Under the pieces are notes generated by a model. That model had not been told where the DNA came from and did no database searches. It saw nothing but the letters and a program-made list of their open reading frames with translations. 64,000 bases of DNA, from the NCBI RefSeq assembly GCF_004786095.1, contig NZ_RHPJ01000003.1, positions 310,001 to 374,000 on the forward strand. The letters are read 5' to 3'. The DNA comes from Serinibacter arcticus. Lineage in GTDB: Bacteria > Actinomycetota > Actinomycetes > Actinomycetales > Beutenbergiaceae. Below, in pieces: positions 16,827 to 27,898 of this stretch; the first letter of the stretch is position 1; every line of letters starts with the position of its first letter. A program made the translations under genes and the position numbers.

Positions 16827-17737
16827 GCCCCGAGTCGCGAGGGCGTGGACCGCGGCTCCCCGACGCCTACCTGAGCGCGGGTCGGTCCTCGTTCGTGGAC
16901 TTCCTGGACGAGGTGGCCCCCGAGCTGCTGGCCGTGCGGCAGGACCGCGGTGCCGACGGCGAGCTCGAGCAGGCGCACGCCACCACGATCGTCGCGCTGA
17001 CCTACCCCGGCGGGGTCGTGATGGCCGGTGACCGGCGCGCGACGTCCGGGACGTACATCGCCCACCGCGAGATCGAGAAGGTCTTCCCGGCCGACGGCGC
17101 CTCGGCCATCGGCATCGCCGGAGCCGCGGGCATCGGCCTCGACCTGGTGCGCCTCTTCCAGCTCGAGCTCGAGCACTACGAGAAGCTCGAGGGCACGCCG
17201 CTCTCCCTCGAGGGCAAGGCCAACCGGCTCGCCCGCCTCGTGCGCGCCAACCTCCCGCTCGCGAGCCAGGGGCTCGTGGCCATCCCGCTGTTCTGCGGTT
17301 TCGAGGCCGCCCCGCGCGCGATCGTGGGGGAGCCGACCGCGACGGCGCCCGACGGACGTCCCGACGACGTTCCTGCTGCCGTCGCCGCGATCACGGCCGT
17401 CACCGGCCAGGCGCGCCTGTACTCCTACGACGTGGTCGGCGGCCGCTACGAGGAGCGTCACTACCACTCGATCGGCTCCGGCTCCGTCTTCGCGCGCGGC
17501 AGCCTGAAGAACCTCTGGCACTCGGCGCTGAGCGAGTCCGAGGCGGTCGAGGTCGCCGTCGCGGCCCTGCTGGACGCCGCCGACGACGACTCGGCCACCG
17601 GCGGGGTCGACGTCGTGCGCGGCATCTTCCCCGTGGTCGCGCGGGTCGACGCCGCCGGCTACCGACGGGTCTCCGAGACCGAGCTCGCCGGGCACGTCGA
17701 GCGGATCCTGGCGCTGCGCGCCCGGGCGAGGAGGTGA
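16823..17737 (+). CDS. prcB: 20S proteasome beta subunit
   Basis: 304 residues. Catalytic subunit made as a precursor. [13 protein letters not shown] marks the cleavage site, so mature PrcB should begin at Thr54, the N-terminal threonine nucleophile, after a 53-residue propeptide. GDRRAT (substrate pocket and active-site Lys region) and the [15 protein letters not shown] helix are typical. The C-terminal segment before prcA holds the conserved [10 protein letters not shown]. Its GTG overlaps pup, and prcA follows after 4 bp. Confidence 0.97.
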   Translation: MSPESRGRGPRLPDAYLSAGRSSFVDFLDEVAPELLAVRQDRGADGELEQAHATTIVALTYPGGVVMAGDRRATSGTYIAHREIEKVFPADGASAIGIAGAAGIGLDLVRLFQLELEHYEKLEGTPLSLEGKANRLARLVRANLPLASQGLVAIPLFCGFEAAPRAIVGEPTATAPDGRPDDVPAAVAAITAVTGQARLYSYDVVGGRYEERHYHSIGSGSVFARGSLKNLWHSALSESEAVEVAVAALLDAADDDSATGGVDVVRGIFPVVARVDAAGYRRVSETELAGHVERILALRARARR

Positions 17738-17741
17738 CCGC

Positions 17742-18434
17742 ATGAGCATGCCGTTCTACGTCTCGCCCGAGCAGGTCATGAAGGATCGCGCCGACTACGC
17801 GCGCAAGGGCGTCGCCCGCGGCCGCGCCGTCGTCGCGATGACGTGCGCCGACGGCATCGTGTTCGCGACCCACAACCCCTCCCGCGCGCTGCACAAGATC
17901 AGCGAGATCTACGACCGGATCGCGTTCGCCGCCGTGGGGAAGTACCACGAGTTCGAGTCCCTGCGCGTGGCCGGCATCCGCTACGCCGATCTTCGCGGGT
18001 ACGCCTACGACCGCGCCGACGTCAGCGTGCGCGGTCTGGCGAACTCCTACGCCCAGACCCTCGGTTCGATCTTCACCGCGGAGGCCAAGCCCTACGAGGT
18101 GGAGCTCGTGGTGGCCGAGGTCGCCCCGCGCCCCGAGGGCGACCAGCTGTACCGGCTCTCCTTCGACGGCACGCTCGTGGAGGAGACCCACCACGTGGTG
18201 ATCGGCGGCCAGGCCGAGAGCCGGCAGCAGATCGTCACCGACGGCTGGCGCCCCGGGATGAGCCTGGCCGGCGCGCTCCGGCTCGCGCTCACGGCGCTGG
18301 AGCACCGCGAGGACTCCGCGACGGCGAGCATCGACCCCGGTCAGCTCGAGGCCGCGGTGCTTGATCGCGGGCGGACCCGCCGCGCGTTCCGTCGCCTCGC
18401 CGCGGCGCACGAGCTCGGTGGCGGACATGTCTGA
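17742..18434 (+). CDS. prcA: 20S proteasome alpha subunit
   Basis: 230 residues. Forms the outer rings of the 20S core and its gate. The N-terminus [23 protein letters not shown] is the gating segment plus H0 helix. [23 protein letters not shown] and VGKYHEFE are alpha-type, and no catalytic Thr is present. The ATG has GAGGAGGTGA about 8 nt upstream. The C-terminal region after [15 protein letters not shown] is rich in Arg and Gly. It overlaps the pafA start by 8 bp. Confidence 0.97.
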   Translation: MSMPFYVSPEQVMKDRADYARKGVARGRAVVAMTCADGIVFATHNPSRALHKISEIYDRIAFAAVGKYHEFESLRVAGIRYADLRGYAYDRADVSVRGLANSYAQTLGSIFTAEAKPYEVELVVAEVAPRPEGDQLYRLSFDGTLVEETHHVVIGGQAESRQQIVTDGWRPGMSLAGALRLALTALEHREDSATASIDPGQLEAAVLDRGRTRRAFRRLAAAHELGGGHV

Positions 18435-19833
18435 GCCGTCCCGTCCCGGCGACACCGCGAGCACCGTCGAGACCCGGCGGATCTTCGGCCTCGAGACCGA
18501 GTACGGGATCACCTGTGCCGCGCCGGACGGCCGCGCGATGAGCGCCGACGAGGCGGCCCGCTACCTGTTCCGCACCGTGGTCGCGTGGGGTCGCTCGAGC
18601 AACGTGTTCCTGCGCAACGGCGCCCGGCTCTACCTCGACGTCGGCAGCCACCCCGAGTACGCCACCGCCGAGGCCGACGACATCCGGCAGGCCGTGGTGC
18701 AGGACGCCGCGGGCGTGCGCATCCTCGCGGACCTCCTGGACGACGCGCACCAGCGCATGCAGGCGGAGGGTCTGCCCGGCCGCCTCCACCTGCTGCGCAA
18801 CAACGTCGACTCGCACGGCAACTCCTTCGGCTGCCACGAGAACTACCTCATCCGTCGACGCTCCGACTTCGCCCGCACGGCCGAGGTGCTCATCCCGTTC
18901 TTCGTCACGCGGCAGATCCTCACGGGCGCCGGTCACGTGCTCGACGGTCCCCGGGGCGCCCGCTACTGCTTCTCGCAGCGCGCCGACCACATCTGGGAGA
19001 CGGTGTCCTCAGCCACCACCCGGTCGCGCCCGATCATCAACACGCGCGACGAGCCGCACGCCGACGCCGAGGCCTACCGCCGCCTGCACGTCATCGTGGG
19101 CGACTCGACCATGGCCGAGCCGACCACCATGCTCAAGCTCGGCACCACCGACCTCGTGCTGCGGATGCTCGAGAACGGTGTCCACCTGCGGGACGTGGCC
19201 CTGGAGAACCCCGTGCGTGCGATCCGCGACATCAGCCACGACATGACCGGCCGCGCACCCGTGGCGCGCAGCTCGGGTGCCGCCACGACCGCGATCGACG
19301 TGCAGGCCGAGCTGCTCTCGCGCGCCCAGGACTTCGTCGCCTCGACGGGCGACACCTCCGCCACGACCGCGTGGGTGCTCGACCTGTGGGAGCGCGGGCT
19401 GCGGGCCGTGGCCGACGACGACCACGCGCTCGTGGACACCGAGCTGGACTGGGCCATCAAGGAGCGCCTGATCGGTCGCTACCGCGAGCGGCAGGGCGTC
19501 GGCCTCGGCGATTCCCGCATCGCCCGCCTCCTGCTCGCCTACCACGACATCTCGCGCACCGACGGTCTGCTGGCCTCCATGGAGGCGAAGGGTCTGGTGC
19601 AGCGCGTCACGACCGACTCGGAGGTCGCCGTGGCCACCGAGACGCCGCCGGCCACCACGCGAGCCAAGCTGCGGGGGGACTTCGTCCGCGCGGCGCAGGA
19701 GGCCCGCCGCGACCACACCGTGGACTGGGTCCACCTGAAGATCAACGACGTGGCGCAGCGCACCGTGCTGTGCTCCGACCCGTTCAAGTCCCAGGACGAG
19801 CGGGTGGACCGGCTGATCGCGAGCATGCGATGA
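18427..19833 (+). CDS. pafA: Pup-protein ligase
   Basis: 468 residues from ATG 18427 inside the end of prcA. PafA phosphorylates the C-terminal Glu of Pup and joins it to substrate lysines. Visible signatures: [29 protein letters not shown] with catalytic Asp71, [26 protein letters not shown] and [12 protein letters not shown]. No long Dop loop is present and the DVGSHPEY sequence is the PafA version. GGTGGCGG precedes the start. Directly adjacent to prcA, so ligase and protease are made together, unlike Mycobacterium where pafA is farther off. An FKBP-like lipoprotein gene overlaps its stop. Confidence 0.96.
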   Translation: MSEPSRPGDTASTVETRRIFGLETEYGITCAAPDGRAMSADEAARYLFRTVVAWGRSSNVFLRNGARLYLDVGSHPEYATAEADDIRQAVVQDAAGVRILADLLDDAHQRMQAEGLPGRLHLLRNNVDSHGNSFGCHENYLIRRRSDFARTAEVLIPFFVTRQILTGAGHVLDGPRGARYCFSQRADHIWETVSSATTRSRPIINTRDEPHADAEAYRRLHVIVGDSTMAEPTTMLKLGTTDLVLRMLENGVHLRDVALENPVRAIRDISHDMTGRAPVARSSGAATTAIDVQAELLSRAQDFVASTGDTSATTAWVLDLWERGLRAVADDDHALVDTELDWAIKERLIGRYRERQGVGLGDSRIARLLLAYHDISRTDGLLASMEAKGLVQRVTTDSEVAVATETPPATTRAKLRGDFVRAAQEARRDHTVDWVHLKINDVAQRTVLCSDPFKSQDERVDRLIASMR

Positions 19834-20765
19834 CGGCCCGCCGCCTGGTCGCCGCCGTCGCGGTGGGACTGCTCGCCGTCGGCGGTCTGGCGTCCTGCCG
19901 CAGCGAGCCCGAGCCCACGCCGACCGCGACGGCCGAGATCGAGGTCGCCGGGCAGTTCGGCGTCCGGCCCACCATCACCGTCCCGCCGGGCACCGAGGTC
20001 GAGGCGACGAGCTCGGGCGTCCTCATCACGGGTGACGGGCCGGTCCTCGCCGACGGCGACAGCGTGCTCCTGGACTACGTCGCGATCGACATCGCCACGG
20101 GCGAGACCGTGGCGGACACCTACCCCGAGCTCCCCGAGATCCGGACGCTGTCCGCCGAGTCGCTCGGCCAGCCGCTGCACGCGCTGCTCCAGGGCGTGAC
20201 GGTCGGCAGCCGCGTCGAGCGGATCGAGCTCGGCACGGCCGCCCGTCCCAGCCCGCACGTCCTCGTGGTCGACGTGCTCCCGGTCAGGGCCACCGGTCAG
20301 ACGCGCGAGCCCGAGCCCGGCCTCCCCACCGTCACCCTGGACGAGACGGGTGCCCCCGCGGTCACCGTGCCCGCCGAGGATCCGCCGACCGGCTCGCGGT
20401 TCGCCGTCACGGTCAAGGGCGCCGGACCGCAGGTCGGGTCGGAGCAGTCCGTCGTGCTGCAGGTCATGGCGGTGCGCTGGTCCGACGGCGCGGTCGTCGA
20501 CTCGACGTGGGGGAGCGGACCCCGGGCGGTCCCGCTCGCCGACCTGGGCGTGGCGCTGCGCGGCGCGCTGGTCGAGCAGACGGTCGGCTCGCAGGTCCTG
20601 GTCGTGGCCCCGCCCACCGACGCCTCGAGCCCGGACACGCTCGTGTACGTCGTGGACGTCCTGGCGACGGCGGACGTGGCCCTCGACCCGGCAGGGACCG
20701 AGGGGCAGACGCCCGCCACCTCGCCCGGCGTCGAGCGCCCGACGGACACGCCGACCACGCAGTAG
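19830..20765 (+). CDS. FKBP-type peptidyl-prolyl isomerase-like lipoprotein
   Basis: 311 residues from an ATG overlapping the pafA stop. An Arg-containing signal sequence ends in LAVGGLASC with lipobox Cys23, so it is a membrane-anchored extracytoplasmic protein. Two FKBP-like repeats follow: about residues 70-160 ([36 protein letters not shown]) and about 185-290 ([32 protein letters not shown]). The tail is Thr/Pro-rich. Catalytic aromatic residues are only partly recognisable, so prolyl isomerase activity is uncertain. FKBP genes often follow pafA in Micrococcales, but a role in the cytosolic Pup pathway is unlikely given the export signal. Confidence 0.8.
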   Translation: MTARRLVAAVAVGLLAVGGLASCRSEPEPTPTATAEIEVAGQFGVRPTITVPPGTEVEATSSGVLITGDGPVLADGDSVLLDYVAIDIATGETVADTYPELPEIRTLSAESLGQPLHALLQGVTVGSRVERIELGTAARPSPHVLVVDVLPVRATGQTREPEPGLPTVTLDETGAPAVTVPAEDPPTGSRFAVTVKGAGPQVGSEQSVVLQVMAVRWSDGAVVDSTWGSGPRAVPLADLGVALRGALVEQTVGSQVLVVAPPTDASSPDTLVYVVDVLATADVALDPAGTEGQTPATSPGVERPTDTPTTQ

Positions 20766-20841
20766 GGCCGTCCGCACTGGAACCGCTTGCAGGATCGTCC
20801 GGTCCGCGTGCTCGGACGGCGGAACCGGTCCCGCCGGGGCG

Positions 20842-20847
20842 TAAACT
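20842..20847 (+). promoter_or_regulatory. -10 box TAAACT for hisF
   Basis: TAAACT, 6 nt, ATG 20854: leaderless arrangement. An 8-bp inverted repeat (GCCGTCCG at 20767-20774 with CGGACGGC at 20813-20820) lies just upstream and may end the preceding transcript. Confidence 0.65.
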
Positions 20848-20853
20848 CGAGAC

Positions 20854-21624
20854 ATGCCCGTTGCTCTCCGCGTCGTCCCCTGCCTGGATGTCGACGCCGG
20901 TCGGGTGGTGAAGGGCGTCCGGTTCGAGGGTCTGCGCGACGCCGGCGACCCGGTCGAGCTCGCCCGGCGCTACGACGCCGAGGGTGCGGACGAGATCACG
21001 TTCCTCGACGTCAGCGCCTCCACGTCCGGCCGCGCCACGACGCTCGAGACCGTGACCGCCGCCGCCGAGCAGATCTTCGTCCCGCTCACCGTCGGCGGCG
21101 GTGTGCGCAGCGTCAGCGACGTCGAGGCGCTGCTCCGCGCCGGCGCCGACAAGGTCGGCGTGAACACCGCCGCCATCGCTCGCCCCGAGCTCATCGGGGA
21201 CATCACGCGCCGGTTCGGCAACCAGGTCCTCGTGGTCTCCGTCGACGCGCGCCGCTGCCCGCCCGGTGTCGAGACCCCCTCCGGTTTCGAGGTCACCACC
21301 CACGGCGGTCGTCGCGGCACGGGGATCGACGCCGTCACCTGGGCCAGCGAGGCGGCCGACCGCGGCGCCGGCGAGGTCCTGCTCAACTCCATCGACGCCG
21401 ACGGCACCAAGGACGGGTTCGACATCGAGATGCTCACGGCCGTGCGGGCCGCCGTCGACGTGCCGCTGGTCGCCAGCGGCGGCGCCGGCACGACGCAGGA
21501 CTTCGTCGCGGCCGCGGCCACCGGCGCCGACGCCGTGCTCGCGGCCAGCGTCTTCCACTTCGGCACGCTGACGATCGCCGGCGTCAAGGACGCGCTGCGT
21601 GGTGCGGGCCACGTGGTGAGGTGA
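20854..21624 (+). CDS. hisF: Imidazole glycerol phosphate synthase cyclase subunit
   Basis: 256 residues, full length. With HisH it makes imidazole glycerol phosphate and AICAR in histidine synthesis. The (beta/alpha)8 barrel has catalytic Asp12 ([13 protein letters not shown]) and Asp131 (VVSVDARR). Phosphate-binding loops VGGGVRS and ASGGAGT are present. Leaderless start (TAAACT box). Its stop overlaps the next ABC transporter gene start (GTGA). hisH and hisA are not in the window. Confidence 0.97.
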   Translation: MPVALRVVPCLDVDAGRVVKGVRFEGLRDAGDPVELARRYDAEGADEITFLDVSASTSGRATTLETVTAAAEQIFVPLTVGGGVRSVSDVEALLRAGADKVGVNTAAIARPELIGDITRRFGNQVLVVSVDARRCPPGVETPSGFEVTTHGGRRGTGIDAVTWASEAADRGAGEVLLNSIDADGTKDGFDIEMLTAVRAAVDVPLVASGGAGTTQDFVAAAATGADAVLAASVFHFGTLTIAGVKDALRGAGHVVR

Positions 21625-23441
21625 CCGGCTCACGACTGCGCGGGGGTGAGCTGCGGCGGTCCTTCGCCCTGATCGGGCGGGGGCTGCGCGAGCAGCGCCG
21701 CGCCGCCACGATCGCGATCGTCTTCTCCACCCTCTACGGCCTCGGGACCGTGGCCTCCGGCTGGCTGCTCGGGCGCGCGACCGACGAGGTCATCGTCCCG
21801 GCGGTCGCGGGCGACGGCGTGACCTCGCGGGACGTCTGGCTCATGGGCGGTGCGCTGCTGCTCGTCTCGCTCGTCACGAGCGTGTCCGTCGCGATCCGCC
21901 GCATCTACGCCGGGATGGTCGCCTTCGACGTCCAGGCCTCGCACCGCCGCAAGGTCACGCGCCAGTACCTCCGGCTCCCCATGTCCTGGCACCGCAAGCA
22001 CCCCACGGGCCAGCTGCTGGCCCACGCCAGCTCCGACGTCGAGGCGGCCGCGGGCGTGTTCGTGCCGCTGCCGTTCGCGATCGGCGTCATGGCGATGCTC
22101 CTCGCCGCGAGCGGCGCGATGTTCGCCGCGAACTGGGCGCTCGGGCTGATCGGCCTCGCGGTGCTCCCCGTCGTCGTGGCCGCGAACGCCGTCTACCGCC
22201 GCGCGGTCTCCCCGGTGGTCTCGCACGCCCAGGAGCAGCGGGCGCGGGTCGCCGACGCCGCGCACGCCAGCTTCGAGGCCGCGCTCGTCGTGAAGTCGCT
22301 CGGCACCGCCGACCGCGAGGAGGCCACGTTCGCGGCGGCCACCGACCGGCTGCGCGAGGCGAACACCCGCGCGGGCAGGATCCGTGCCGTGTTCGACCCC
22401 GTCATCGACCTCATCCCGGCCGCCGCGACGCTGCTGGTGCTCGTCGTCGGTGCGCAGCAGGTCCGCGACGGCGGCGCGGCCCCCGGCGACGTGGTCACGG
22501 CCGCCTACCTCCTGACCGTCATGACGTTCCCGGTCAGGGCCATCGGCTTCGTGCTCGGCGAGCTTCCGCGCTCGCTGGTCGGCCACGACCGCATCTCCTC
22601 GGTGCTGGACTCGCCGGTCGACCGCGACCGTCTCGGCAGCGTCGGTGCCCCCGGCCAGGCCGGGGGAGCGAGCCTCGAGCTCGCCGACGTCGGGCTGACC
22701 GTGTCCGGGCCGGACGGCCCCGTCGAGCTGCTGCGCGACGTCACCCTCAGCGTCGCCCCGGGCACGCGCGTCGCCGTCGTCGGGACCACCGGAGCGGGCA
22801 AGTCCACGCTGCTCGACGTCGTCAGCCAGCTCACCCGGCCCACGGCCGGCAGCGTGCTGATCGACGGCGTCGACGCCTCGGCTCTCGCCTACGCCGAGCT
22901 CTCCCGCACGGTGGCCTACGCCGCGCAGGACGCGTTCATCTTCGACGACTCGGTCCGCGGCAACATCGCGCTGGACGCTCCCGGCGACGAGGAGACCTCC
23001 GACGACGTGGTCTGGGAGGCCCTGCGCCGGGCGCGGGTGGACGACGTCGTCGCGGCCCTGCCCGACGGCCTGGACACCATGCTCGGCGAGCGTGGCACGA
23101 GCCTGTCGGGCGGCCAGCGGCAGCGCGTCGCGATCGCGCGCGCCCTCGTGCGCCGGCCGCGCCTGCTCCTGCTGGACGACGCCACCTCCGCGCTCGACCC
23201 CGTCGTCGAGCGCGAGATCCTCACGAGCCTCGGCGAGGCAGGCGTCGGCACGGGGGCGCCCACCGTCGTCATGGCGGCCTACCGTCCGGCGACCATCGCG
23301 CTGGCCGACGTCGTCGTCCACCTCGAGCGCGGCCGCGTGCTCGCCGTCGGGACGGTCGCCGATCTCGTCTCCCGTTCCCCGGGCTTCGCCGACCTCCTCT
23401 CGGCCTACGAGCGCGACCGCACCACGGAGGTGGAGAAGTGA
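21621..23441 (+). CDS. ABC transporter, fused permease/ATPase, degenerate-site half of a heterodimeric exporter
   Basis: 606 residues: a type IV exporter transmembrane domain of about 330 residues and then an ATPase domain. Walker [10 protein letters not shown] is at 388-396 and the signature [10 protein letters not shown] at 495. Walker B is LLLLDD, where the catalytic Glu is replaced by Asp520. This is the pattern of the degenerate half in heterodimeric exporters such as TM287/288 and BmrCD. The next gene supplies the complementary half. Starts at a GTG overlapping hisF. The substrate is unknown; drug or lipid export is typical of the class. Confidence 0.93.
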   Translation: MTGSRLRGGELRRSFALIGRGLREQRRAATIAIVFSTLYGLGTVASGWLLGRATDEVIVPAVAGDGVTSRDVWLMGGALLLVSLVTSVSVAIRRIYAGMVAFDVQASHRRKVTRQYLRLPMSWHRKHPTGQLLAHASSDVEAAAGVFVPLPFAIGVMAMLLAASGAMFAANWALGLIGLAVLPVVVAANAVYRRAVSPVVSHAQEQRARVADAAHASFEAALVVKSLGTADREEATFAAATDRLREANTRAGRIRAVFDPVIDLIPAAATLLVLVVGAQQVRDGGAAPGDVVTAAYLLTVMTFPVRAIGFVLGELPRSLVGHDRISSVLDSPVDRDRLGSVGAPGQAGGASLELADVGLTVSGPDGPVELLRDVTLSVAPGTRVAVVGTTGAGKSTLLDVVSQLTRPTAGSVLIDGVDASALAYAELSRTVAYAAQDAFIFDDSVRGNIALDAPGDEETSDDVVWEALRRARVDDVVAALPDGLDTMLGERGTSLSGGQRQRVAIARALVRRPRLLLLDDATSALDPVVEREILTSLGEAGVGTGAPTVVMAAYRPATIALADVVVHLERGRVLAVGTVADLVSRSPGFADLLSAYERDRTTEVEK

Positions 23442-25225
23442 GCAGCGGCATCACCCCGGCCTCCGAGCTCGGCGTCATCGCGACCGTGCGTCGCGGCGTC
23501 CACGAGTCCCCGCTCATGCTGCGCGGCATCTGGCTCACGCTCGGGCTCGCGGCGCTGGCCACCGCCGGCCGCATCGTCGTGCCGTTCGCGGTGCAGCGCG
23601 CGACCGACCTGGGCGTGCTCGCCCCCGGTGGTCCCGACGTCGGCGTCGTCATCACGACGGCGCTGCTCGCCGCGTGCGTGCTGCTGGTCGCCTCCGTCTG
23701 CGCCGCGCTCTCGAACGCCCGGCTGTTCGCCTCGACCGAGGCGGGCCTCGCGCAGCTGCGCACGACCGCGTTCCGTCACGTGCACGACATGTCCGTCCTC
23801 ACGCAGAACACCGAGCGCCGCGGTGCGCTCGTCTCGCGCGTGACCAGCGACGTCGACACCATCAGCCAGTTCGTCCAGTGGGGCGGCATCATGCTGGTGC
23901 TCTCCTCGCTGCAGATCCTCGCCGCGACCGTGGCGATGGCGATCTACTCCTGGCAGCTGGCGGTCCTCGTCTGGCTGTGCCTCGTGCCGATGGCGCTGCT
24001 GGCGCCGCGCGCCCAGAAGTCGCTCAACGTCGCCTACCTCCTGGTCCGCGTGAAGGTCGGCTCGATGCTCGCCGCCGTGTCGGAGTCCGTCGTCGGCGCG
24101 CACACCATCCGCGCCTACGGCATCGGCATCCGCACGCAGTCCCGCCTCGACACCGCCGTGCGGGAGCACCGCAACTCCGCCGTGCGCGCCCAGACCCTGG
24201 CCGCAGCCGCGTTCTCCACCGGGGTGCTGCTGTCGGGCGTCGCGCTGTCGGCCGTCGTGGTCGCCGGGTCGTTCCTCGGGGTGGCGGGGGAGATCAGCGT
24301 CGGTCACCTGCTGGCCGTGCTGTTCCTCGTGCAGCTCTTCGTCGGGCCGGTGCAGAACGCGACCGAGGTCCTCAACGAGCTGCAGAACGCCGTCGCCGGG
24401 TGGCGCCGCGTGCTGTCGCTCTTGGAGACGCCGATCGACGTCGTCGAGCCCGCCCGCCCGGCGACCCTGCCCTCCGGACCGCTCGGCGTCCGTCTCGAGG
24501 ACGTCACGTTCGCCTACCCCGGCGGCCCGCCGGTGCTGCGGGGGATCACGCTCGACATCCCGGCCACCACGCGCGTCGCCGTCGTAGGGCGCACGGGGTC
24601 GGGCAAGACCACGATCGCCCGGCTGGTCACGCGCTTCACCGATCCGGCCGCCGGCCGTGTGCTGATCGGGGGCGTGGACGTGCGCGACGTCGCCGACGTC
24701 GATCTGCGCCGACGCGTCGTGACCCTCACGCAGGAGGGCTTCCTGTTCGACACGACCGTGGCCGGGAACGTCGCCTACGGCCTGCCGGACCCCGAGGCGC
24801 CGGGGGCCAGGGCCAGGGTCGAGGCCGCCGTCGCCGAGCTCGAGCTCGAGGACTGGGTCGCGTCGCTGCCGCAGGGGCTCGACACGCCCGTCGGCCAGCG
24901 CGGGGAGTCGCTCTCGGCCGGTGAGCGGCAGCTCGTCGCGCTGCTGCGGACCCAGGTGGTCGGTGCCGACCTGCTCGTGCTGGACGAGGCGACCTCCGCC
25001 GTCGACCCCGCCACCGAGCTGCGCACGGCGCGCGCGCTGACGCGGGCGATGGCGGGTCGCACCTCCATCACGATCGCGCACCGGCTCTCGACGGCGGCGC
25101 AGTCCGACCTGGTGGTGGTGGTCACCGACGGCGAGATCGCCGAGGTCGGGACGCACGAGGAGCTCCTGGCCAGGGGCGAGGGCTACTCCGCGATGTTCGC
25201 GTCCTGGCTGTCCGCGACGCGCTGA
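23438..25225 (+). CDS. ABC transporter, fused permease/ATPase, catalytic half of a heterodimeric exporter
   Basis: 595 residues with an exporter transmembrane domain and ATPase. Walker A is GRTGSGKTT, the signature is the variant LSAGERQ at about 492, and Walker B is LLVLDE with intact catalytic Glu517. The variant signature would pair with the Asp-containing Walker B of the upstream protein to form the inactive site. The canonical site is formed from this Walker A/B and the partner's LSGGQ. The GTG overlaps the preceding stop, so the two are co-translated. It converges on the TIGR03085-type gene with 18 bp between. Confidence 0.93.
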   Translation: MSSGITPASELGVIATVRRGVHESPLMLRGIWLTLGLAALATAGRIVVPFAVQRATDLGVLAPGGPDVGVVITTALLAACVLLVASVCAALSNARLFASTEAGLAQLRTTAFRHVHDMSVLTQNTERRGALVSRVTSDVDTISQFVQWGGIMLVLSSLQILAATVAMAIYSWQLAVLVWLCLVPMALLAPRAQKSLNVAYLLVRVKVGSMLAAVSESVVGAHTIRAYGIGIRTQSRLDTAVREHRNSAVRAQTLAAAAFSTGVLLSGVALSAVVVAGSFLGVAGEISVGHLLAVLFLVQLFVGPVQNATEVLNELQNAVAGWRRVLSLLETPIDVVEPARPATLPSGPLGVRLEDVTFAYPGGPPVLRGITLDIPATTRVAVVGRTGSGKTTIARLVTRFTDPAAGRVLIGGVDVRDVADVDLRRRVVTLTQEGFLFDTTVAGNVAYGLPDPEAPGARARVEAAVAELELEDWVASLPQGLDTPVGQRGESLSAGERQLVALLRTQVVGADLLVLDEATSAVDPATELRTARALTRAMAGRTSITIAHRLSTAAQSDLVVVVTDGEIAEVGTHEELLARGEGYSAMFASWLSATR

Positions 25226-25243
25226 CCGGCGACCGGCCCGGCG

Positions 25244-25903
25244 TCAGCGCAGGTGCGGGGGCAGGTCGGTGTGCGCGGCGAGGAACGCGGCGACGGCGTC
25301 GTCCGGCCCCTCGACCGTGGCAAGCGACGCCCGCTCGCGGCCCGAGACCCACAGCGCGAGCTCGAGCGGCGTGCCCGACAGCACGGCCGAGCGCTCGCCG
25401 CGGGCCAGCACGGCCCGCGCCAGCGGCGAGACGAGCACCAGCCCGACGCCGCCGCGTGCCGCGGAGCGGCGGTAGCGCAGCGTGGCCATCGGCCGGACCG
25501 AGCGCCAGACGGCGGTGGTCAGGTGCTCGGGAAGCTCGGCCTGCGTCTCCGGGAGACCGTTGCCGCGACGCACGTCCGCGGCGTGCACGAGGAACTCCAC
25601 GACGTTGGCGACGGGGGCCCACTCGAGCGGGCTGAGCCGCGAGGGCCCCTCCTCGACCTGGTCCACGAGACGCGCGTAGCCCTCGGCGTCGCGCGCCCCG
25701 TCGGCGAGACCGGCCGTCGGATCGACCGAGCGGGCCATGCTGAGGGCCACCTGCACCGGCCTGCGCTCGCGCAGCACCACGTGCGCGGCCAGGTGCCGCG
25801 CCTCCCAGCCCTCGCACAGCGTCGGGTCGGTCGGTCGGGCGGCACGAAGCGCCGCCACGAGGTCGGCCCGAGGGCCCGTACGGAGATCGTCGTCGGCGCT
25901 CAT
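25244..25903 (-). CDS. TIGR03085 family protein (DinB/mycothiol-dependent maleylpyruvate isomerase fold)
   Basis: 219 residues from ATG 25903. The N-terminal region has the family pattern [21 protein letters not shown], then [14 protein letters not shown] with conserved His and Asp, and [15 protein letters not shown]. This four-helix metal-binding fold is shared with mycothiol-dependent isomerases and transferases, but no member of this subfamily has a settled function. The window encodes MshC, so mycothiol should be available in the cell. An AAGGAT hexamer lies 6 nt before the ATG, a weak leaderless-type box. Divergent from hisI. Confidence 0.85.
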   Translation of the reverse strand: MSADDDLRTGPRADLVAALRAARPTDPTLCEGWEARHLAAHVVLRERRPVQVALSMARSVDPTAGLADGARDAEGYARLVDQVEEGPSRLSPLEWAPVANVVEFLVHAADVRRGNGLPETQAELPEHLTTAVWRSVRPMATLRYRRSAARGGVGLVLVSPLARAVLARGERSAVLSGTPLELALWVSGRERASLATVEGPDDAVAAFLAAHTDLPPHLR

Positions 25904-25949
25904 CCCACGATCCTTCCACGCCGACCGGCGAACCTCCCGGCGTGAAAAG

Positions 25950-26342
25950 ATGACGACCGTGACCTCCCTCGATCCCGCCATCGCCGCACGCCTGTCCAGG
26001 GACGAGGCAGGGCTCGTCGCCGCCGTCGTCCAGGACGACGTCTCGGGCGACGTGCTCATGCTCGGCTGGATGGACGACGAGGCCGTGCACCGCACCCTGA
26101 CGACCGGCCGCGTCACGTTCTGGAGCCGCTCGCGCCGCGAGTACTGGCGCAAGGGGGACTCCTCCGGCCACACGCAGCACGTGCGCTCTGTCGCGATCGA
26201 CTGCGACGGCGACGCGCTGCTCGTCCGCGTGCAGCAGGTCGGCGCGGCGTGCCACACGGGGGAGCGGACGTGCTTCCTCGCGGGCGGTCGGCTGCCGGTC
26301 GTCGTCGGCGAGGCACCGGTCGACGGCGAGGGTGCCGCGTGA
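25950..26342 (+). CDS. hisI: Phosphoribosyl-AMP cyclohydrolase
   Basis: 130 residues. Opens the adenine ring of PR-AMP in histidine synthesis, using Zn and Mg. Conserved blocks are [36 protein letters not shown], the metal-binding Asp triad in DCDGDALL, and zinc cysteines in CHTGERTCF. It is the monofunctional form with no HisE pyrophosphatase domain. ATG 25950 is chosen; GTG 25959 is also possible. It overlaps trpE by GTGA, a conserved actinobacterial hisI-trpE pairing. Confidence 0.95.
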   Translation: MTTVTSLDPAIAARLSRDEAGLVAAVVQDDVSGDVLMLGWMDDEAVHRTLTTGRVTFWSRSRREYWRKGDSSGHTQHVRSVAIDCDGDALLVRVQQVGAACHTGERTCFLAGGRLPVVVGEAPVDGEGAA

Positions 26343-27898
26343 GCGGCGTCGCCCTGCCCGCCACGCTGAGCTGGGGCGAGACCTGGCCGTCGGCGTCGGA
26401 GTTCCGCCACCTCGCGGCCACCCACCGCGTCGTGCCCGTGGTGCGACAGCTGCTCGCCGACGGACTCACCCCGGTGGGCGTGTACCGCTCGCTGGCACAG
26501 GCGCGGCCCGGGACGTTCATCCTCGAGTCCGCGGCCGCCGACGGCACGTGGGACCGCTACTCCTTCATCGGTGTCAGCTCGCGCGCCACGCTCACCTCGC
26601 GCGACGGCCGCGCCGTCTGGACGGGGGACGTCCCGGCCGGGCTGCGGACCGACGGTGACCCGCTGGAGGTCCTCGCCGACGCGCTCGACCAGCTCGCCAC
26701 CGACCCGGTCGCGGGACTGCCCCCGCTGACCAGCGGGTTCGTCGGCGCGATCGGCTGGGACGCGATCCGGTACTGGGAGCCGACGCTCGTGGCCCACGCC
26801 GCCGTCGAGGTCGACGTGCCGGACGTCGCGCTGTGCCTGGTGGAGGACCTCGTGGTGGTCGACCACCACGGCGGCGTCGTCTGGCTCATCGCCAACGCCA
26901 TCAACGGGGACGGCTCCGACGAGCGCGTGGACGAGGCGCACGCCGCCGCCGTCGCGCGCCTGGACGCGATGGAGCGCGGGCTCGCGACGCCCGCCGCGAC
27001 CGGTGCGGCGGGTCTGGCGCGCGACGCCGTCGTTCCGCAGGTCCGTCCGCGCACGACGCAGGAGGAGTACGAGCGCGTCGTCGACGTCGCCAAGGAGCGC
27101 ATCCGGGACGGCGAGGCCTTCCAGATCGTGCTCTCGCAGCGGTTCGACGTCGACTGCCCGGCACCGGCGATCGACGTCTACCGCGCGCTGCGCTCGCTCA
27201 ACCCCAGCCCGTACATGTACTGCGTGCACCTGAGCGACGCCGACGGCGGCGAGTTCGCGGTGGTCGGCTCCAGCCCGGAGACGCTCGCCCAGGTCCACGG
27301 CGACACCGTGATGACCTACCCGATCGCGGGCTCGCGCCCCCGGGGCAAGGACGCCGAGCAGGACGCCGAGCTGCAGGCCGAGCTCCTGGCGGACCCGAAG
27401 GAGCGGGCCGAGCACCTCATGCTCGTCGACCTCGGCCGCAACGACCTGTCCAAGATCTCCGACCCCGCCACCGTGCGCGTGAGCGAGTTCATGGACGTCC
27501 GGCGGTTCAGCCACATCATGCACATCTGCTCGACCGTGACGGCGACCCTCGCGCCGGGATCGACGGCGCTGGACGCCCTCACCGCCACGTTCCCCGCCGG
27601 CACCCTCAGCGGTGCGCCCAAGCCGCGCGCCGTGGCGATCATCGACGAGCTCGAACCCGCCAGGCGCGGCGTCTACGGCGGGACGGTGGGCTACCTCGAC
27701 CTCGCGGGCAACCTCGACATGGCGATCGCTATCCGCACGGCGGTGATCAAGAACGGCACCGCCCACGTGCAGGCCGGCGCCGGGATCGTCGCCGACTCCC
27801 GCCCGAGCGCCGAGCACGCCGAGTGCGTGAACAAGGCCGCCGCCGTCGTCCGCGCGGTGCAGCTCGCCGCGCGGCTCACCCCGGGGGGTGCCCGATGA
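26339..27898 (+). CDS. trpE: Anthranilate synthase component I
   Basis: 519 residues. Makes anthranilate from chorismate using ammonia supplied by TrpG, which is not in the window. An ILES sequence at residues 61-64 corresponds to the LLES tryptophan feedback site, so the enzyme is probably Trp-inhibited. Catalytic blocks include [36 protein letters not shown] and [11 protein letters not shown]. It overlaps hisI upstream and is separated from the TrpMP-type membrane protein gene by a four-base overlap (ATGA). No leader peptide is possible before it because it is coupled to hisI. Confidence 0.96.
   Translation: MSGVALPATLSWGETWPSASEFRHLAATHRVVPVVRQLLADGLTPVGVYRSLAQARPGTFILESAAADGTWDRYSFIGVSSRATLTSRDGRAVWTGDVPAGLRTDGDPLEVLADALDQLATDPVAGLPPLTSGFVGAIGWDAIRYWEPTLVAHAAVEVDVPDVALCLVEDLVVVDHHGGVVWLIANAINGDGSDERVDEAHAAAVARLDAMERGLATPAATGAAGLARDAVVPQVRPRTTQEEYERVVDVAKERIRDGEAFQIVLSQRFDVDCPAPAIDVYRALRSLNPSPYMYCVHLSDADGGEFAVVGSSPETLAQVHGDTVMTYPIAGSRPRGKDAEQDAELQAELLADPKERAEHLMLVDLGRNDLSKISDPATVRVSEFMDVRRFSHIMHICSTVTATLAPGSTALDALTATFPAGTLSGAPKPRAVAIIDELEPARRGVYGGTVGYLDLAGNLDMAIAIRTAVIKNGTAHVQAGAGIVADSRPSAEHAECVNKAAAVVRAVQLAARLTPGGAR

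Noticed and set aside
15227-17749. Long antisense frame opposite dop, pup and prcB
   Set aside because: The sense-strand proteins are complete and recognisable. The antisense translation has no motif and high Arg/Val/Gly content.
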